A DNA stretch of 64,000 nt from Paenibacillus ottowii (lineage in GTDB: Bacteria > Bacillota > Bacilli > Paenibacillales > Paenibacillaceae). Made by a program: the position numbers and the translations under genes. Below, piece after piece: positions 62,921 through 64,000 of the stretch; the stretch's first letter is position 1, and each line of letters opens with the position of its first letter. The notes under the pieces were generated by a model. That model ran no database searches. It was given only the letters and a program-made list of their open reading frames with translations, and had not been told where the DNA came from. The stretch lies in the NCBI RefSeq assembly GCF_006874425.1, contig NZ_VIJZ01000001.1, forward strand, positions 186,001 to 250,000, written 5' to 3'.

Positions 62921-62955
62921 AGTTATATTGGTAAAATGCTCAGTAAAGCGATTAA

Positions 62956-62969
62956 AATAAGCGCTTACA
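62956..62969 (+). promoter_or_regulatory. cre-like site upstream of galactokinase
   Basis: AATAAGCGCTTACA matches 12 of 14 cre positions, with a perfect TAAGCGCTTA core, about 95 bases before the galactokinase start. Confidence 0.5.
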
Positions 62970-63063
62970 GATTGAAATTGTGCCATACTTTTACGTAGGG
63001 AAAATTGAGATAATTAAAGCATCATTCTGAGTGGAAGCACACATACAAGTAGGGGGATATACG

Positions 63064-64000
63064 ATGAAAGATATGGAGCTATTGAATTCAAGCGAGGGAC
63101 AGATTGTTCTCGCACGGATGTACGGCCAGCAACAAATTTCCGAGCAAACCTCTCGATATCAATCACTTATACAGGCGTATCAGGAGTATTTTGGTGTAGG
63201 GGATATTGAATTGTTTAGTGCTCCGGGACGCTGCGAAATTGGAGGGAATCATACAGATCACAACCATGGAAAGGTGCTGGCCGGCAGTATCACACTTGAT
63301 ACGATCGCTGTGGCTGCTAAAGTAGAGGAATCCGTTATAACATTCTTTTCTGAAGGCTACCAAACGAAATACGTCATTGATTTAAACGACTTGTCGCCAA
63401 AACCGGAGGATGACGGTACGATGTTGCTGGTCCGTGGCATTGCGGCAGGTTTGCTTGAATTCGGGTATCGCATCGGAGGCTTTCAAGCTTATATATCAAG
63501 TAATGTATTCTCTGCTTCAGGTTTAAGCTCTTCCGCTTCGTTTGAAATGCTGATATGCACGATATTAAATCATTTTTATAACGAGGGCGCGTTAGACACT
63601 GTTGCTACATCCAAAATTGGTCAGTATGCGGAGAATGTCTATTGGAACAAGCCTTCAGGGCTGCTCGATCAGATGGCTTGCGCATATGGCGGCTTGATTT
63701 CCATTGATTTTGAAAATCCCAAGGAACCCATCATCAAACCAGTCCATTGGAATTTTGAGCAAAACGGATATTCCCTGGTTATTGTAAATACAGGTGGAAA
63801 TCACGCTGATTTAACAGATGATTACGCAGCGGTGCCGAACGAAATGCGTGCTGTGGCTCAGTCTTTAGGCGCTTCTGTTTGCCGTGACTTATCGCCTGAG
63901 GATCTGTATGCCAATCTCAAGATGGTTAGGGAAAAAGCTGGGGATCGGGCAGTACTTCGTGCTTTGCATTTTTTTGAAGAAAATAAGCGTGTGGATGAGC
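63064..64000 (+). CDS. galK: Galactokinase (partial, runs off the window)
   Basis: The first 312 residues of a GHMP-family kinase that phosphorylates galactose to galactose-1-phosphate, the entry step of the Leloir pathway. Signature segments are FSAPGRCEIGGNHTDHNHGKVL (galactokinase motif, about residues 53-74), SGLSSSASFEMLI (ATP loop) and KPSGLLDQMACAYGG with the catalytic Asp. The ATG follows AGGGGGAT. The frame is open to the end of the window, and about 80 residues should follow. A cre-like site at 62956 indicates catabolite control. Other gal genes are expected just beyond. Confidence 0.93.
   Translation, partial: MKDMELLNSSEGQIVLARMYGQQQISEQTSRYQSLIQAYQEYFGVGDIELFSAPGRCEIGGNHTDHNHGKVLAGSITLDTIAVAAKVEESVITFFSEGYQTKYVIDLNDLSPKPEDDGTMLLVRGIAAGLLEFGYRIGGFQAYISSNVFSASGLSSSASFEMLICTILNHFYNEGALDTVATSKIGQYAENVYWNKPSGLLDQMACAYGGLISIDFENPKEPIIKPVHWNFEQNGYSLVIVNTGGNHADLTDDYAAVPNEMRAVAQSLGASVCRDLSPEDLYANLKMVREKAGDRAVLRALHFFEENKRVDE

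Overview
The window reads as chromosomal DNA of a Paenibacillus, most likely of the P. polymyxa group. This is inferred from a BclA-type collagen-like spore-surface protein, YesM/YesN-type signalling, LplB/YtcP-type sugar ABC permeases, several plant-polysaccharide enzymes, Gram-positive AGGAGG ribosome sites, frequent TTG/GTG starts and CcpA-type (cre) boxes. I saw no rRNA, tRNA, CRISPR array, phage or insertion sequence.

Layout: a LacI regulator (108-1091), a collagen-like protein (1552-2850) and an erythromycin-esterase-family protein (3238-4554, minus). Next come two adjacent decayed genes: a secreted DUF5695-like protein (4830-6457) and a GH4 alpha-galactosidase (6592-6908), each with a large internal deletion. 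Two secreted proteins of unknown role follow (7381-11596). On the minus strand lies an ECF sigma factor/anti-sigma operon followed by three tandem copies of the anti-sigma sensor domain, one of them dead (11866-16503). A rhamnogalacturonan lyase (16873-19401) is divergent from it.

A helical-repeat protein (19666-20538) and a LacI regulator (20815-21855) precede a fructan operon: two permeases, a binding lipoprotein and two GH32 enzymes (22369-30660). A heterodimeric ABC exporter (30886-34447), an AraC regulator and a sugar porter follow. A three-gene sensing operon of binding protein, kinase and response regulator (37452-41204, minus) is transcribed toward the porter. Then come a GH4 glycosidase (41422-42936) and a GH6 cellobiohydrolase with an elaborate leader (43532-45691).

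The last part holds an orphan five-PAS histidine kinase, a YtrA-type GntR/ABC operon under a 45-bp palindrome (48856-52305), a methyltransferase and a frameshifted small membrane protein. A membrane-anchored PstS-like protein, a BNR-repeat lipoprotein, an aldo/keto reductase and a Mug glycosylase come next. Alanine dehydrogenase is divergent from a PucR regulator (58157-61241). A copper-amine-oxidase-domain lipoprotein and the start of galactokinase (63064 to the edge) close the window.

Common thread: capture of plant-derived sugars (pectin, fructan, cellulose, galactosides) under local regulators plus cre sites, with envelope-stress and signalling modules between. The most unusual points are the tandem sensor-domain array behind the anti-sigma gene, the double internal deletion at 4830-6908, the fructan operon whose large multi-CBM enzyme has no export signal, the cellulase leader carrying an SD-like element at its predicted 5' end, and the 45-bp operator palindrome.
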